Origin: Balneolaceae bacterium
Lineage (GTDB): Bacteria; Bacteroidota; Rhodothermia; Balneolales; Balneolaceae
DNA length: 64,000 bases
Reading direction: 5' to 3'
NCBI GenBank assembly: GCA_034521495.1
Contig: JAXHMK010000009.1
Span: 613,001 to 677,000 of the forward strand
A model generated the notes under the pieces. That model did not search any database. It was not told the origin of the DNA and saw only the letters and a list, made by a program, of their open reading frames with translations. Positions 27,451 through 36,695 of this stretch are shown piece by piece; within the stretch, counting starts at the first letter, position 1, and each line of letters starts with the position of its first letter. The position numbers and the translations under genes are program-made.

Positions 27451-28560
27451 TTATGTCCGGGCATGAGAGTATTCAAAATTGGGATCACCAAATTTTTTAA
27501 GTGTTCGGTAATGAGAAGCCACGGCCTCGCGGAAGGTCTCATGGTGATTGTATGGGATATCAAACTCGTTTGCCGTTTTTTCAACTATTTTGCTAATCTC
27601 CGGGTAGTGAATACTGCAAACTTTTGGAAAGAGATGGTGTTCAATTTGAAAATTTAGCCCTCCAATATACCATGATAACAGTTTGTTATCCCTGGCAAAA
27701 TTATTGGTAGTTACCATTTCATGTATGGCCCAATGTTCATCAATCATGTTCTCTTCATTCGGCTCGGGATGGTCGGTTTCTTCAACCACATGTGCCAGTT
27801 GAAAAATAATTCCCAGGATCAACCCCGCTGTGAGATGAAGAGATGCAAATCCAATAAAAAGTTGAAGTATCGTTATATCGAGAACCAGGTAAGGAATTAC
27901 AAGTGTATATGAGTAATAAAGAATTTTAGTAACAATTAGGGTAATCCATTCACTTACGGGATGTGATTTATTTTCATACGGCCCGAGGTTTTCTTTGAAA
28001 AAATATCTGTAATCTTTAATAAATACCCAGAAGAAAGTTGCAAAACTATAAGCAAAAAACGCCAATATGTGTTGAACCCGGTGAACAGGTTTATATTCTG
28101 AATGCGGAGAGAGCCGTATGAATTCAGCAACTTCCAGATCCTCATCATGCCCGTGAATGTTTGTATAGGTGTGGTGGATGATGTTATGCGTTATTTTCCA
28201 GATATATCCGTTGGCACCCATTAGGTCGAAAGTATAACCAAGCAGTTTATTTATGGTGGAATTTGAAGAGTATGCACCGTGAAGGGCATCGTGTGAAATG
28301 GAAAAGCCAATTCCGGCCATTCCTATTCCCATAACGACTGAAAGAAACCACATCACCCCAAGGGAAAACTGACCGGATAAAATCATAGCATAGGCACCAA
28401 AATAGAGTGTCAAAAGAATAACGGTCTTCGATACCATCTCGAAGTTGGCATGCCTGGAGAGATTGTTATCTTCAAAATATTGATTGACTCTTGATTTTAC
28501 CGTCTTGCTAAAATCTCTGCTGATCTTATTATTAAATGTTACTCTTGTAACTTGACCCAT
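27451..28560 (-). CDS. membrane fatty acid desaturase (acyl-lipid/acyl-CoA type)
   Basis: 369 residues with about four to six membrane segments. The three di-iron histidine boxes are present: ISHDALHGAYS, HNIIHHTYTNIHGHDEDLE and FQIEHHLFPKVCSIHYPE. Its size and the second-box WKITHNIIHHTY match the linoleoyl-CoA desaturase-like subgroup. It introduces a double bond into membrane acyl chains. The electron donor (ferredoxin or cytochrome b5-like) is not encoded in this part. It stands alone, with about 90 bases to the next gene upstream. Confidence 0.9.
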   Translation of the reverse strand: MGQVTRVTFNNKISRDFSKTVKSRVNQYFEDNNLSRHANFEMVSKTVILLTLYFGAYAMILSGQFSLGVMWFLSVVMGIGMAGIGFSISHDALHGAYSSNSTINKLLGYTFDLMGANGYIWKITHNIIHHTYTNIHGHDEDLEVAEFIRLSPHSEYKPVHRVQHILAFFAYSFATFFWVFIKDYRYFFKENLGPYENKSHPVSEWITLIVTKILYYSYTLVIPYLVLDITILQLFIGFASLHLTAGLILGIIFQLAHVVEETDHPEPNEENMIDEHWAIHEMVTTNNFARDNKLLSWYIGGLNFQIEHHLFPKVCSIHYPEISKIVEKTANEFDIPYNHHETFREAVASHYRTLKKFGDPNFEYSHART

Positions 28561-28648
28561 AAAAACGATTTAGATTATTGAATAGCTTTAATTTAACTAT
28601 AAAATAACTGTTAAACACCGAATCAACAATCGTGTTTTTATGTGATTA

Positions 28649-29128
28649 TCATAGATTTTCGTTATCAACGCCGGCAATTTTCAGGCATAATGTCAGGGTT
28701 AAACCGTAACTGATATGCATCACCATTCCAGCCAGGATAATTAATCCGGGAATCCAGGTATTCAAATAAAAGATTCCAAATGATTCACCGGCGGCTCTTG
28801 CAAACAAAGGAGAGATTACCAATCCGGTAAAAAGGGATATTAAAATCCCCAGAATAATTCCCTGTATAAACCAGTTTCCGGGAATCCGTTTCTGAAGAAA
28901 AGCTACCCATGCCAGGGCCATTAATATTCCGCCAATATTAAAAGCTGCATTTCCCCAAATAAGGCTGTAGACCTCAACCCCATGAACGTAATTGAATGTT
29001 TCTTTTAAAATATGACCGATGTCGATTGCCGGCAGCCCAATTCCTCCCTGTAAAAAGGAGACCATCGTCATCACAAAAGTTGCAATTAATCCAGAAATAA
29101 CGGTTCTCCAAAATGTGCTTGAACTCAT
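28649..29128 (-). CDS. small integral membrane protein of unknown function
   Basis: 159 residues with four hydrophobic segments: TVISGLIATFVMTMVSFLQG, FNIGGILMALAWVAFL, GIILGILISLFTGLVISPLF and LIILAGMVMHISYGLTLTLC. No motif of a known enzyme was recognised. Families of this size with an internally repeated FVMT and GMVMH pattern occur as uncharacterised proteins near desaturases. Both lie on the minus strand with an 88-base gap, so co-transcription with the desaturase is possible. Confidence 0.75.
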   Translation of the reverse strand: MSSSTFWRTVISGLIATFVMTMVSFLQGGIGLPAIDIGHILKETFNYVHGVEVYSLIWGNAAFNIGGILMALAWVAFLQKRIPGNWFIQGIILGILISLFTGLVISPLFARAAGESFGIFYLNTWIPGLIILAGMVMHISYGLTLTLCLKIAGVDNENL

Positions 29129-29344
29129 CTTAAATTAACTCCTGTTGTATATTTTGTTTTCAAACAAACTCATTTTACCAATAATGAATTTGCAATGCGT
29201 GTTTAATTATAAAGAATGTTTAGCACTTAAAAAGTGAAGTTATCCCGTTTTTTTTTAAATATGAAAATGCAGCTTGAGGTTTTTGTAAGTCAATAAACAG
29301 TTTGCCATATTGCGGATTCTATCTAACAATTAAAACAATACACT

Positions 29345-29863
29345 ATGAAAAAAATTATTAGCTGTACATTCAGTTTTCTGCTTTTAATCTTAATTGCACT
29401 GCCGTTACATGCTCAGAATGATGTTAAAGGTTTTTTTGATCAACAGTTTTCATATGCTTCAAGAGTATTACAACTTGCAGAAGCAATGCCTGCAGATAAA
29501 TATTCCTGGCGTCCCATGGAAGGAGTAAGCTCAACAGGTGAAATATATTTGCATATTGCACAGGCTAATTATGGTATGTTGGGGGCTATAGGTGTTTCAA
29601 GTCCGGAGGGACTCAACCTGGAATCCATAGACTCAAATGATAAACAAAGTGTTATCGAGGCACTCTCAGAATCTATTGATTTTGTCTCTTCGGCTGTTGA
29701 AGGATTACCGCAATCCACTTTGGGGAATACGTTTGAAATGTATGGACGAACGATGAAAGGAGAACAAGTTCTGATGTTTATGTTAAATCACATGAGTGAA
29801 CATGTGGGGCAATCGATTGCTTATGCAAGAATGAATGAGATTGTTCCACCATGGAGTGAATAG
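29345..29863 (+). CDS. DinB-family protein with signal peptide
   Basis: 172 residues. Signal peptide at residues 1-24 (FSFLLLILIALPLHAQ), then the DinB/YfiT four-helix domain: DQQFSYASRVLQLAEAMPAD, EIYLHIAQANYGMLG (first metal His), LSESIDFVSSAVEGL, and LMFMLNHMSEHVGQSIAYAR with the two later His. DinB folds bind nickel or zinc and act as thiol-dependent transferases in some cases; an exported version is less usual. Substrate unknown. It is followed by a repeat-rich spacer. Confidence 0.85.
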   Translation: MKKIISCTFSFLLLILIALPLHAQNDVKGFFDQQFSYASRVLQLAEAMPADKYSWRPMEGVSSTGEIYLHIAQANYGMLGAIGVSSPEGLNLESIDSNDKQSVIEALSESIDFVSSAVEGLPQSTLGNTFEMYGRTMKGEQVLMFMLNHMSEHVGQSIAYARMNEIVPPWSE

Positions 29864-29900
29864 ATTATCTCTGTTATAATAAAACCGCGAAGTTTCTAAA

Positions 29901-30014
29901 CCGTGGTTATCGGTCAATCTGAACTCGATTCAGATTCTCCATTCGTCTTTACAGCCATTATCTGGAGATCCTGAATCAAGTTCAGGATGACGGTCAGTGT
30001 TTTGCAAAGCCTTC
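29901..30014. repeat. dispersed repeat, inverted relative to 58969-59095
   Basis: The segment contains two partial palindromes, TGAACTCGATTCAG and CCTGAATCAAGTTCAGG, and closes with the motif TTTTGCAAAGCC. Read on the other strand it matches 58969-59095 over about 115 bases with few differences. The end here is changed (CCGCGAAGTTTC in place of the other copy's CTTTGC). Probably a small non-autonomous mobile element. Confidence 0.6.
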
Positions 30015-30300
30015 TAAAAGAGCTAATATTGACTCAATACATAAGACTATTACTTAATCATCCTGGTTCTAAAAACGTCAAAACTTGCTCTTTAAATCGA
30101 AAGCAGTTCTCAACTATTTTTCCCTATTTCCTTATTTATTTGATATCTCTTTGTGATCAATATCTCTCCAAATTGAATTCCAACAAATCCCCATACTTTC
30201 CTTATGTTGCATGGATACATTAATCTTCACTTCCGATTTACGGTGTTTGTAAATAAGCGAGATATCAAGAAGTGATTATTATGCTCCCGGCCTCTAAAGC

Positions 30301-30345
30301 GTGTTTGTAAGAAAACTCAGTAGTGTTCTTAGAGACACGAAGTAG
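30301..30345 (+). repeat. shortened copy of the palindromic element at 41197-41340
   Basis: It begins GTGTTTGTAAGAAAACTCA as at 41197 and then jumps to the other end, TTCTTAGAGACAC, of the longer element. This looks like a deletion derivative lacking the inner palindrome. Confidence 0.5.
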
Positions 30346-30415
30346 CGTGCAGATAATTCAAAGAGAAATAGGCAAATCACTTTGGCAGAATCATTAAAAA
30401 CACGAAAATAAAATT

Positions 30416-31438
30416 ATGGACGAATTTAATAATCCTCTTAAGGGGACAGACATCCCGCCCCAGGTACAAAAATTACTGGGAAATTTTAAACTAATTGCAA
30501 TTGTCATTATAGTGGCAATTTTCTCTTTTTTATCATTTTACACAGTAGAACCCGAGGAGGTTGGTGTTATACAGCGGTTTGGAGAATACCAGCGAATAGC
30601 TGAACCGGGACTGAATTTTAAAATACCACTTGCAGAAACAGTAAAAATTGTACCTGTAGAGCGGCAACTGAAGCAGGAATTTGGTTATCGCACTGTTGAA
30701 TCGGGTGTTCAATCACAATACCAGAAAGCCGGGTATGGCGGTGAATCGTTAATGCTGACGGGAGACCTGAACCTGGCAGATGTAGAGTGGGTAGTACAAT
30801 ACCGGATATCCGATCCATATAGATACCTGTTCAAAGTTCGCAACCCTGATAATACCCTTCGTGATATGTCGGAAGCGGCCATGCGGGAGGTTGTGGGAAA
30901 CCGAACAGTAAATGAAGTATTAACAATAGGGCGGGCCTCTGTTGCTGCACGTGTTCAGGCAATTCTGCAGGAAATGAATACTGAGTACGAAACAGGTATG
31001 CAGATTGAACAGGTAGTGTTACAGGATATCAATCCTCCGGACCCGGTGAAGCCTTCCTTTAATGCAGTTAACGAGGCTCAACAGCAGCGTGAAACATTGA
31101 TAAACAAAGCCCGATCTGATTATAACCGTGTGATTCCGAGAGCAAGGGGAGAGGCAGAACGGACTATTCAACAGGCAGAAGGGTATGCTACGAACCGGAC
31201 AAATAGAGCACTGGGTGAAGTTGCAGCCTTCAATGATCTTTATACAGAGTATGTGCGTGCACCACAGGTTACAAAGCGGAGAATCTATTATGAAACCATG
31301 CAAGAGCTACTCCCGAAAATTAGCAATAAGGTAATTACAGATCAGGATGGTGCAAATGTATTGCCTTTATTGCAGATGCAAATGGATGGTATCAATAGGT
31401 TAAACCAAAATGAGAATGATAATTCAAATAACGAATAA
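30416..31438 (+). CDS. hflK: HflK, modulator of FtsH protease
   Basis: 340 residues. One membrane helix (residues about 27-45, AIVIIVAIFSFLSFYT), then the SPFH/band-7 domain beginning VEPEEVGVIQRFGEYQRI and GLNFKIPLAETVKIVPVER. The C-terminal helical part holds AQQQRETLINKARSDYNRVI and ERTIQQAEGYATNRTNRALG, as in stomatin-like proteins. Together with HflC it forms a large membrane cage around FtsH and limits its proteolysis of membrane proteins. It is 9 bases ahead of hflC. Confidence 0.93.
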   Translation: MDEFNNPLKGTDIPPQVQKLLGNFKLIAIVIIVAIFSFLSFYTVEPEEVGVIQRFGEYQRIAEPGLNFKIPLAETVKIVPVERQLKQEFGYRTVESGVQSQYQKAGYGGESLMLTGDLNLADVEWVVQYRISDPYRYLFKVRNPDNTLRDMSEAAMREVVGNRTVNEVLTIGRASVAARVQAILQEMNTEYETGMQIEQVVLQDINPPDPVKPSFNAVNEAQQQRETLINKARSDYNRVIPRARGEAERTIQQAEGYATNRTNRALGEVAAFNDLYTEYVRAPQVTKRRIYYETMQELLPKISNKVITDQDGANVLPLLQMQMDGINRLNQNENDNSNNE

Positions 31439-31447
31439 GAGAGAATT

Positions 31448-32389
31448 ATGAAAAAGAAACAGATAATTATCATAGCATTATTTCTCGCACTGTTCCTGGT
31501 GATGTTTGACGGATTTTATTCCGTGGATGAAACAGAACAGGTTATCATTACGCAATTTGGTGCACCAGTGGGGGAGGCTGTAGTTGACCCGGGACTAAAA
31601 ATGAAAATTCCTTTTATTCAAAAAGTTAACCGATTTGATAAAAGATTCCTGGAGTGGGATGGCGATCAAAATCAGGTGCCCACTAAAGACAAGAAATTTA
31701 TATTTGTTGATTCCTATGCAAGGTGGCATATTACCGATCCGTTGCAGTTTTTCCAGCGAATGCGGGATGAGCGCGGTGCACAATCCAGACTGGATGATAT
31801 CCTGGACGGAGAAACACGAAACGCAGTAGCTTCTCACGATTTATTAGAATTAGTCCGTACATCCAACAGGGAACCCGATGTAGAAGGGGAAGTTTATGAA
31901 GTGTTAGAAGATTCTCTGGAAACGATTGATGTAGGACGAAGCGCTATCCAGGATATCGTACTGGAATTGGCAAACGAGCGGACAACCGATTTGGGTATTG
32001 AAGTTCTCGATTTCCGTTTCAAACGGATTAACTATGTAGAAGATGTCCGGCAAACTGTTTATGACCGTATGATTAGTGAGAGGAATAAAATTGCCGATCT
32101 CTTTCGTTCGGAGGGACAGGGAGAAGCATCCCGAATTGAAGGGGAAAAAGAACGAGAGCTTCTTGAAATACAGTCTGAGGCATTCCGGCAGGCAAGGGAA
32201 ATCCGGGGTCGCGGAGATGCGGAGGCAGCATCGATCTATAATGAGGCATATAACCGGAATACATCCACTCGTGAACTCTATGATTTCATCAAGGCGATGG
32301 AAGCATATGAGACATCATTTGACGGGAATACATCTATTTTTCTCTCCACTGACAGCGACTTTTTTAAATACTTGAAGTCGATAGACTGA
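31448..32389 (+). CDS. hflC: HflC, modulator of FtsH protease
   Basis: 313 residues with one N-terminal membrane helix (residues about 5-22) and the SPFH domain: FYSVDETEQVIITQFGAPVG, VNRFDKRFLEWDGDQNQVPT, FVDSYARWHITDPLQFFQRM, and the helix SEGQGEASRIEGEKERELLE. A shorter C terminus than HflK ends in ETSFDGNTSIFLSTDSDFFKY. It pairs with HflK 9 bases upstream. A palindrome follows the stop at 32405. Confidence 0.93.
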   Translation: MKKKQIIIIALFLALFLVMFDGFYSVDETEQVIITQFGAPVGEAVVDPGLKMKIPFIQKVNRFDKRFLEWDGDQNQVPTKDKKFIFVDSYARWHITDPLQFFQRMRDERGAQSRLDDILDGETRNAVASHDLLELVRTSNREPDVEGEVYEVLEDSLETIDVGRSAIQDIVLELANERTTDLGIEVLDFRFKRINYVEDVRQTVYDRMISERNKIADLFRSEGQGEASRIEGEKERELLEIQSEAFRQAREIRGRGDAEAASIYNEAYNRNTSTRELYDFIKAMEAYETSFDGNTSIFLSTDSDFFKYLKSID

Positions 32390-32404
32390 TTACAGATATC
32401 CCTG

Positions 32405-32443
32405 CGCCACCTTCAATGGGTTATTAGATCATTGAAGCGTGGC
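32405..32443 (+). other. hairpin after hflC
   Basis: GCCACCTTCAATG pairs with CATTGAAGCGTGGC across about 12 bases; one bulge. It lies 15 bases after the hflC stop but has no T-run, so it may be a transcript end stabiliser, a weak terminator or a repeat. Confidence 0.4.
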
Positions 32444-32522
32444 AGATTAATGATAGACAATGGATAAAGCTTTCAAAATTTAATTATAGCCACTGAATGT
32501 ATTCCTTCAAAGAGTGGTTATT

Positions 32523-32690
32523 TTAAAATTCAATCAACTTTTTTCGTAATTTTTCCAGGTTCGTTTGCACATCTTCTTTTTCAGTCTTTCTTTTTTCAGC
32601 AGCGGCATCTGGCGAGTTATTCACGAATTATTCATTAACGGAGTTATCTTCCAGTCTTTTCAGATGAATTAAACTCAAATTCTTCAATTC
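32523..32690 (-). pseudogene. decayed C-terminal tail of a second valS copy
   Basis: On the minus strand 56 codons read as a valyl-tRNA synthetase C-terminal coiled coil: LKRLEDNSVNE, then an internal TAA, then FVNNSPDAAAEKRKTEKED and NLEKLRKKLIEF and a stop. The tail of the real valS (33919) reads LKSVEKKLANEQ, FVENAPDAVVEKERQKKAD and NLEKLRKQLEEFEA. The internal stop (at 32628-32630) is a change of the conserved Gln codon CAA to TAA. Identity is only around half, so it is not a recent duplication; the DUF4143 ATPase lies exactly between the two tails. Confidence 0.75.
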
Positions 32691-32782
32691 CTGTAAAGTT
32701 ATAACTTTAATGGATTGTATTCCTTTTTAGTTATAACTATAAAAGATTATATTCCTGTAAAGCAATTTTTTAGGGAAAAATA

Positions 32783-33922
32783 ATGGATGCCAAGAATATG
32801 ATAGACAGGAATTTATATCCGGAAATTGAAAAAAGATTATTTGGAGGGAAAGCAATACTACTCATTGGTCCCAGGCAGGTTGGGAAAACTACCTTGATAA
32901 AAGAGATTCTTAAGGATTTGGGTGAAAAATATCTTTTTTTGGATGGGGACGATCCAACAGTGAGGGACCAGCTTGATAACCCGAATACGGAGCGAATAAG
33001 GCAAATAATTGGTCAATTTACAGTGGTTTTTATTGATGAAGCACAACGTATTTCAAACATAGGTTTAACTTCAAAAATAATCGTGGATCAGTTTCCGGAG
33101 AAACAATTAATCCTGAGCGGCTCATCAGCTTTTGAGTTAGGAGAAAATATGCAAGAGCCTTTAACCGGCAGGAAATGGACCTATCAGCTTTATCCGATTA
33201 GCTGGAATGAGTGGGAAAATCATAATGGTTTCATGAAAGCTGAACAAGATTTTGAAAACAGGCTGATTTATGGCTTTTATCCGGATGTTTTGAATCATCC
33301 CAGGGAACCTGAAGATATTTTAAGTGAACTGGTTGATAGTTATCTGTACAAAGATATTCTAAATTATGCGGGCATTCGTAAACCCGAAAAGATCCAGAAA
33401 CTTGTACAAGCTATTGCATATCAGGTGGGGCAAGAAGTGGTTTATAAGGAAGTGGGAGATTTAGTTGGATTAGATCCTAAAACGGTTAGCAACTATATAG
33501 ACATTCTTGAGAAGGCATATGTACTATTCAGTTTACCGTCTTTTAGCAGAAACCTGCGTAATGAAATAAAGAGGAACAGAAAGATATACTTTTATGATAA
33601 TGGAGTGAGAAATGCAGTTATAAATGCATTTCACCCAATAGAAAATCGTCAGGATATAGGTGCACTCTGGGAAAATTTTCTAATTAGTGAACGGCTAAAA
33701 CTGCATAGTTACTATAAAATTCGTTCCAACAGATATTTTTGGAGAACGAAACAGCAGCAAGAGGTAGATTATGTAGAAGAGTTGGACGGAAATATTTTCG
33801 GCTTTGAGTTCAAATGGAGTCCTAAAAGAAAAATTCGGTTTCCAAAAACATTTGTCAAAAATTACAATGCAACCGTAAAGGGCGTCAATCGCGACAATTT
33901 CCGTGAATTTTTATCTCTTTAG
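32783..33922 (+). CDS. ATP-binding protein, AAA_14/DUF4143 family
   Basis: 379 residues. AILLIGPRQVGKTTLIKEIL (residues about 21-40) is the Walker A; VVFIDEAQRI (about 82-91) the Walker B; LILSGSSAFELGE a sensor. Arginine-finger and winged-helix segments follow (VGLDPKTVSNYIDILEKAYV), and the DUF4143 C terminus with FYDNGVRNAVINAF, GALWENFLISERLKLH and a nuclease-like YFWRTKQQQEVDYVEE. Members are mobile or accessory ATPases of unclear role, some in toxin-antitoxin or abortive-infection settings; here no partner gene is present. It sits between valS and the decayed valS tail, suggesting insertion. It overlaps the valS stop by 4 bases. Confidence 0.85.
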   Translation: MDAKNMIDRNLYPEIEKRLFGGKAILLIGPRQVGKTTLIKEILKDLGEKYLFLDGDDPTVRDQLDNPNTERIRQIIGQFTVVFIDEAQRISNIGLTSKIIVDQFPEKQLILSGSSAFELGENMQEPLTGRKWTYQLYPISWNEWENHNGFMKAEQDFENRLIYGFYPDVLNHPREPEDILSELVDSYLYKDILNYAGIRKPEKIQKLVQAIAYQVGQEVVYKEVGDLVGLDPKTVSNYIDILEKAYVLFSLPSFSRNLRNEIKRNRKIYFYDNGVRNAVINAFHPIENRQDIGALWENFLISERLKLHSYYKIRSNRYFWRTKQQQEVDYVEELDGNIFGFEFKWSPKRKIRFPKTFVKNYNATVKGVNRDNFREFLSL

Positions 33923-36607
33923 GCCTCAAATTCCTCCAACTGCTTTCGCAGTTTCTCCAAATTCGAATGCGTATCCGCCTTTTTCTGCCTCTCTTTTTCT
34001 ACTACAGCATCCGGCGCGTTTTCTACAAACTGCTCATTAGCCAGTTTTTTCTCAACACTTTTAAGAAATCCTTCCAGCCGGTTGATCTCTTTTTGAATGC
34101 GTTCTCGTTCTTTTTCAAGATCAATTAAACCTTTTAGGGGAATATAGATTTCCGATCCGCTTACAACAGATGCAGCAGATGCTTCCGGTTTTTCTGCATG
34201 AACATCAAAAGTGATCGACTCTACAGCCAGGAGTTTTTTGAAGATCCATTCGGCAGTAGCCAGCTTCTCAGACAGTTTCTCATCTTTTGGTTTGATGATA
34301 ATTATCAGCTCAGCTTTTGGCGAGAGATTCATTTCTGCCTGGATATTCCGAATGGCCGAAATTTGGGCTTGAACGGTTTTAAAGAGTGTGATAGAATCGT
34401 CAAAGGTTTCTCCGGTCATTTCAGGCCACGAACTGATGGTCAATGCTTCCTCTTCAGACCGATCCTGGATTCTCTGCCAAATCTCTTCTGTAATGAACGG
34501 TGTGAATGGGTGAAGCATTTTCATCAACATTTCGAAAGAAACCGAGTGCTCGTTCCAGGTTTTCTTTCGGCATGTTTTCTCCGGGCTGGTCTGCTTTACA
34601 AACCTCGATGTACCAATCACAAAAATCATCCCACACGAGTGAGTAGATTTTTTTAAGAGCTTCATTCAACCGGTACTTGGAAAAATCGTCCTCCATCTCT
34701 TCCAGCGTCGTTTGAATGCGGCCCATCATCCATTTGTCTGCCAGATTCTCTGGATCTATTTCGGTTGTTGGCGTGTAGGTCTCATCCTCCTCCATATTCA
34801 TGGTGAGAAACCGGTAGGCGTTCCATATTTTATTGGAGAAATTTCGCCCTTGCTCACAAAGTGCAATATCAAACAACAGGTCATTCCCGGCAGGAGAGGC
34901 GAAGAGCATGCCAACACGGGTTCCGTCAGCCCCATACTGGTCAATCAGTTCCAGTGGATCAGGTGAATTCCCTAAAGATTTCGACATCTTACGCCGTTTC
35001 TCGTCGCGAACGATTCCGTGATAATAGACATTGCTGAACGGTTTTTCACCGGCAAAGGCATACCCGGCCATAATCATCCGGGCAACCCAGAAAAACATTA
35101 TTTCGGGGGCGGTTACTAAATCCTGAGTAGGATAATAGTATTCTAATTCTTTGTTGGGCTCTTTGTTTTTGATAAAATCGGGATCAAAAACAGACATCGG
35201 CCAGAGCCACGAGGAGAACCAGGTATCCAAAACATCTTCGTCCTGGCGGAGATCTTCAATCGTCAACTCTTCTCCTGATTTCTTTTGCGCTTTTTCGAGA
35301 GCTTCTTCTTTGGTTTTGGCGATTACATAATCCTCTTCACCTTGTCCAAAATACCAGGCCGGAATCTGATGTCCCCACCACAACTGACGCGAAATGCACC
35401 AGTCACGAATGTTTTCCATCCAGTGTTTGTAGCTGTTTTTGAACTTCGCCGGATGAAACTGAACTTCATCGTTCATCACATTTTCGAGAGCAGGTTTACT
35501 CAGCTCATCCATTTTGCAAAACCACTGAAGAGACAATCGCGGTTCAATAACAGAATCAGTTCTTTCTGAATAACCGACTTTGTTCGCCATCTCTTCGACC
35601 TTTACCAAAAGTCCCGCTTTTTCTAAGTCGTACGTGATTAATTTTCGAGCCTCAAACCGATCTTTGCCGATGTAGTGTTCGGCATCATCAGAAAGTGTTC
35701 CGTCGGGGTTGAGCATGTCGATAATTTCCAGATCATGCTTTTGCCCAATCTCATAATCGTTCTCATCATGTGCAGGAGTGATTTTAAGGCAGCCAGTCCC
35801 GAATTCGGGATCAACATATTCATCGGCAATTACTTTCACTTCACGATTAACTATCGGGATAATCACCGTTTTACCAATCAGATCCTGGTATCGCTCATCA
35901 TCAGGATTTACACAAACAGCCGTATCCGCCAAAATGGTTTCGGGGCGGGTTGTTGCGATGGTTACATATTCATTCGAATCTTTAATTGGATATTTTACAT
36001 GATAAAACTTGGACTGCACCTCTTTGTGAATTACCTCTTCATCACTCAGAGCAGTTTGAGCAGCGGGATCCCAGTTTACCATTCGGAGTCCTCGATAGAT
36101 ATAGCCGCGCTCATAGAGATCAATAAAACAGTCGATAACTGTATCATAGAGCTCATCTTCAAGCGTAAAGCGAGTTCGTTTCCAGTCGCAGGAGGCACCA
36201 AGTTTACGAAGCTGCTGAAGGATAATGCCCCCGTGTTCCTCAGTCCATTCCCATGCATGATTCAGAAATTCATTGCGGGTTAAATCTCGTTTTGTAATGC
36301 CTTCTTTCCGAAGCTTTTGTACAACTTTTGCTTCCGTTGCAATCGAGGCGTGATCGGTGCCGGGAACCCAGCAGGTATTTTTACCAAGCATACGTGCACG
36401 GCGCACCAGAACATCCTGGATAGTGTTATTGAGCATGTGCCCCATGTGCAGAACACCGGTAACATTCGGAGGCGGAATCACAACCGCAAACGATTCGCGG
36501 TCATCCGGTTCAGAATGGAAATAGCCGTTCTCTTCCCAATAGTCGTACCACTTTTCTTCTGTGGTGGAAGGATCGTATTGTTTTGGTATATCCTGTGTTT
36601 TGCTCAT
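33919..36607 (-). pseudogene. valS: valyl-tRNA synthetase, frameshifted by one base
   Basis: Essential class I aminoacyl-tRNA synthetase. From ATG 36607 the frame gives about 700 residues: the HIGH motif variant [20 protein letters not shown], the editing domain ([20 protein letters not shown]), [20 protein letters not shown] and the anticodon-binding start. Near 34535-34537 it shifts (…LERALGFF then RNVDEN); the true continuation [20 protein letters not shown] is one base over. The total, 2689 bases, is one more than a full frame; removing one A (minus-strand T) of 34535-34537 restores 895 residues, normal for ValS, with the C-terminal coiled coil. Assembly error is likeliest; a programmed shift at TTT-CGA is the other reading. 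Confidence 0.9.
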
Positions 36608-36695
36608 AAATCATTTATTGTTTAACCGCAAAGAGCGCAGAGATACGCTAAGATTATTCTCAGCGTACCCCTGCGCCCTCGGCGGTTTTAAAAAA

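Larger units (their letters stand above)
29864..30415. other. repeat-rich spacer upstream of hflK
   Basis: About 550 bases with no gene. It contains an inverted copy of a 125-base repeat (29901-30014) and a shortened copy of another palindromic element (about 30301-30345). The apparent frame 29987-30223 runs into the repeat and has no motif. Transcription of hflKC probably starts in its last part, but no clear promoter was seen. Confidence 0.5.
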
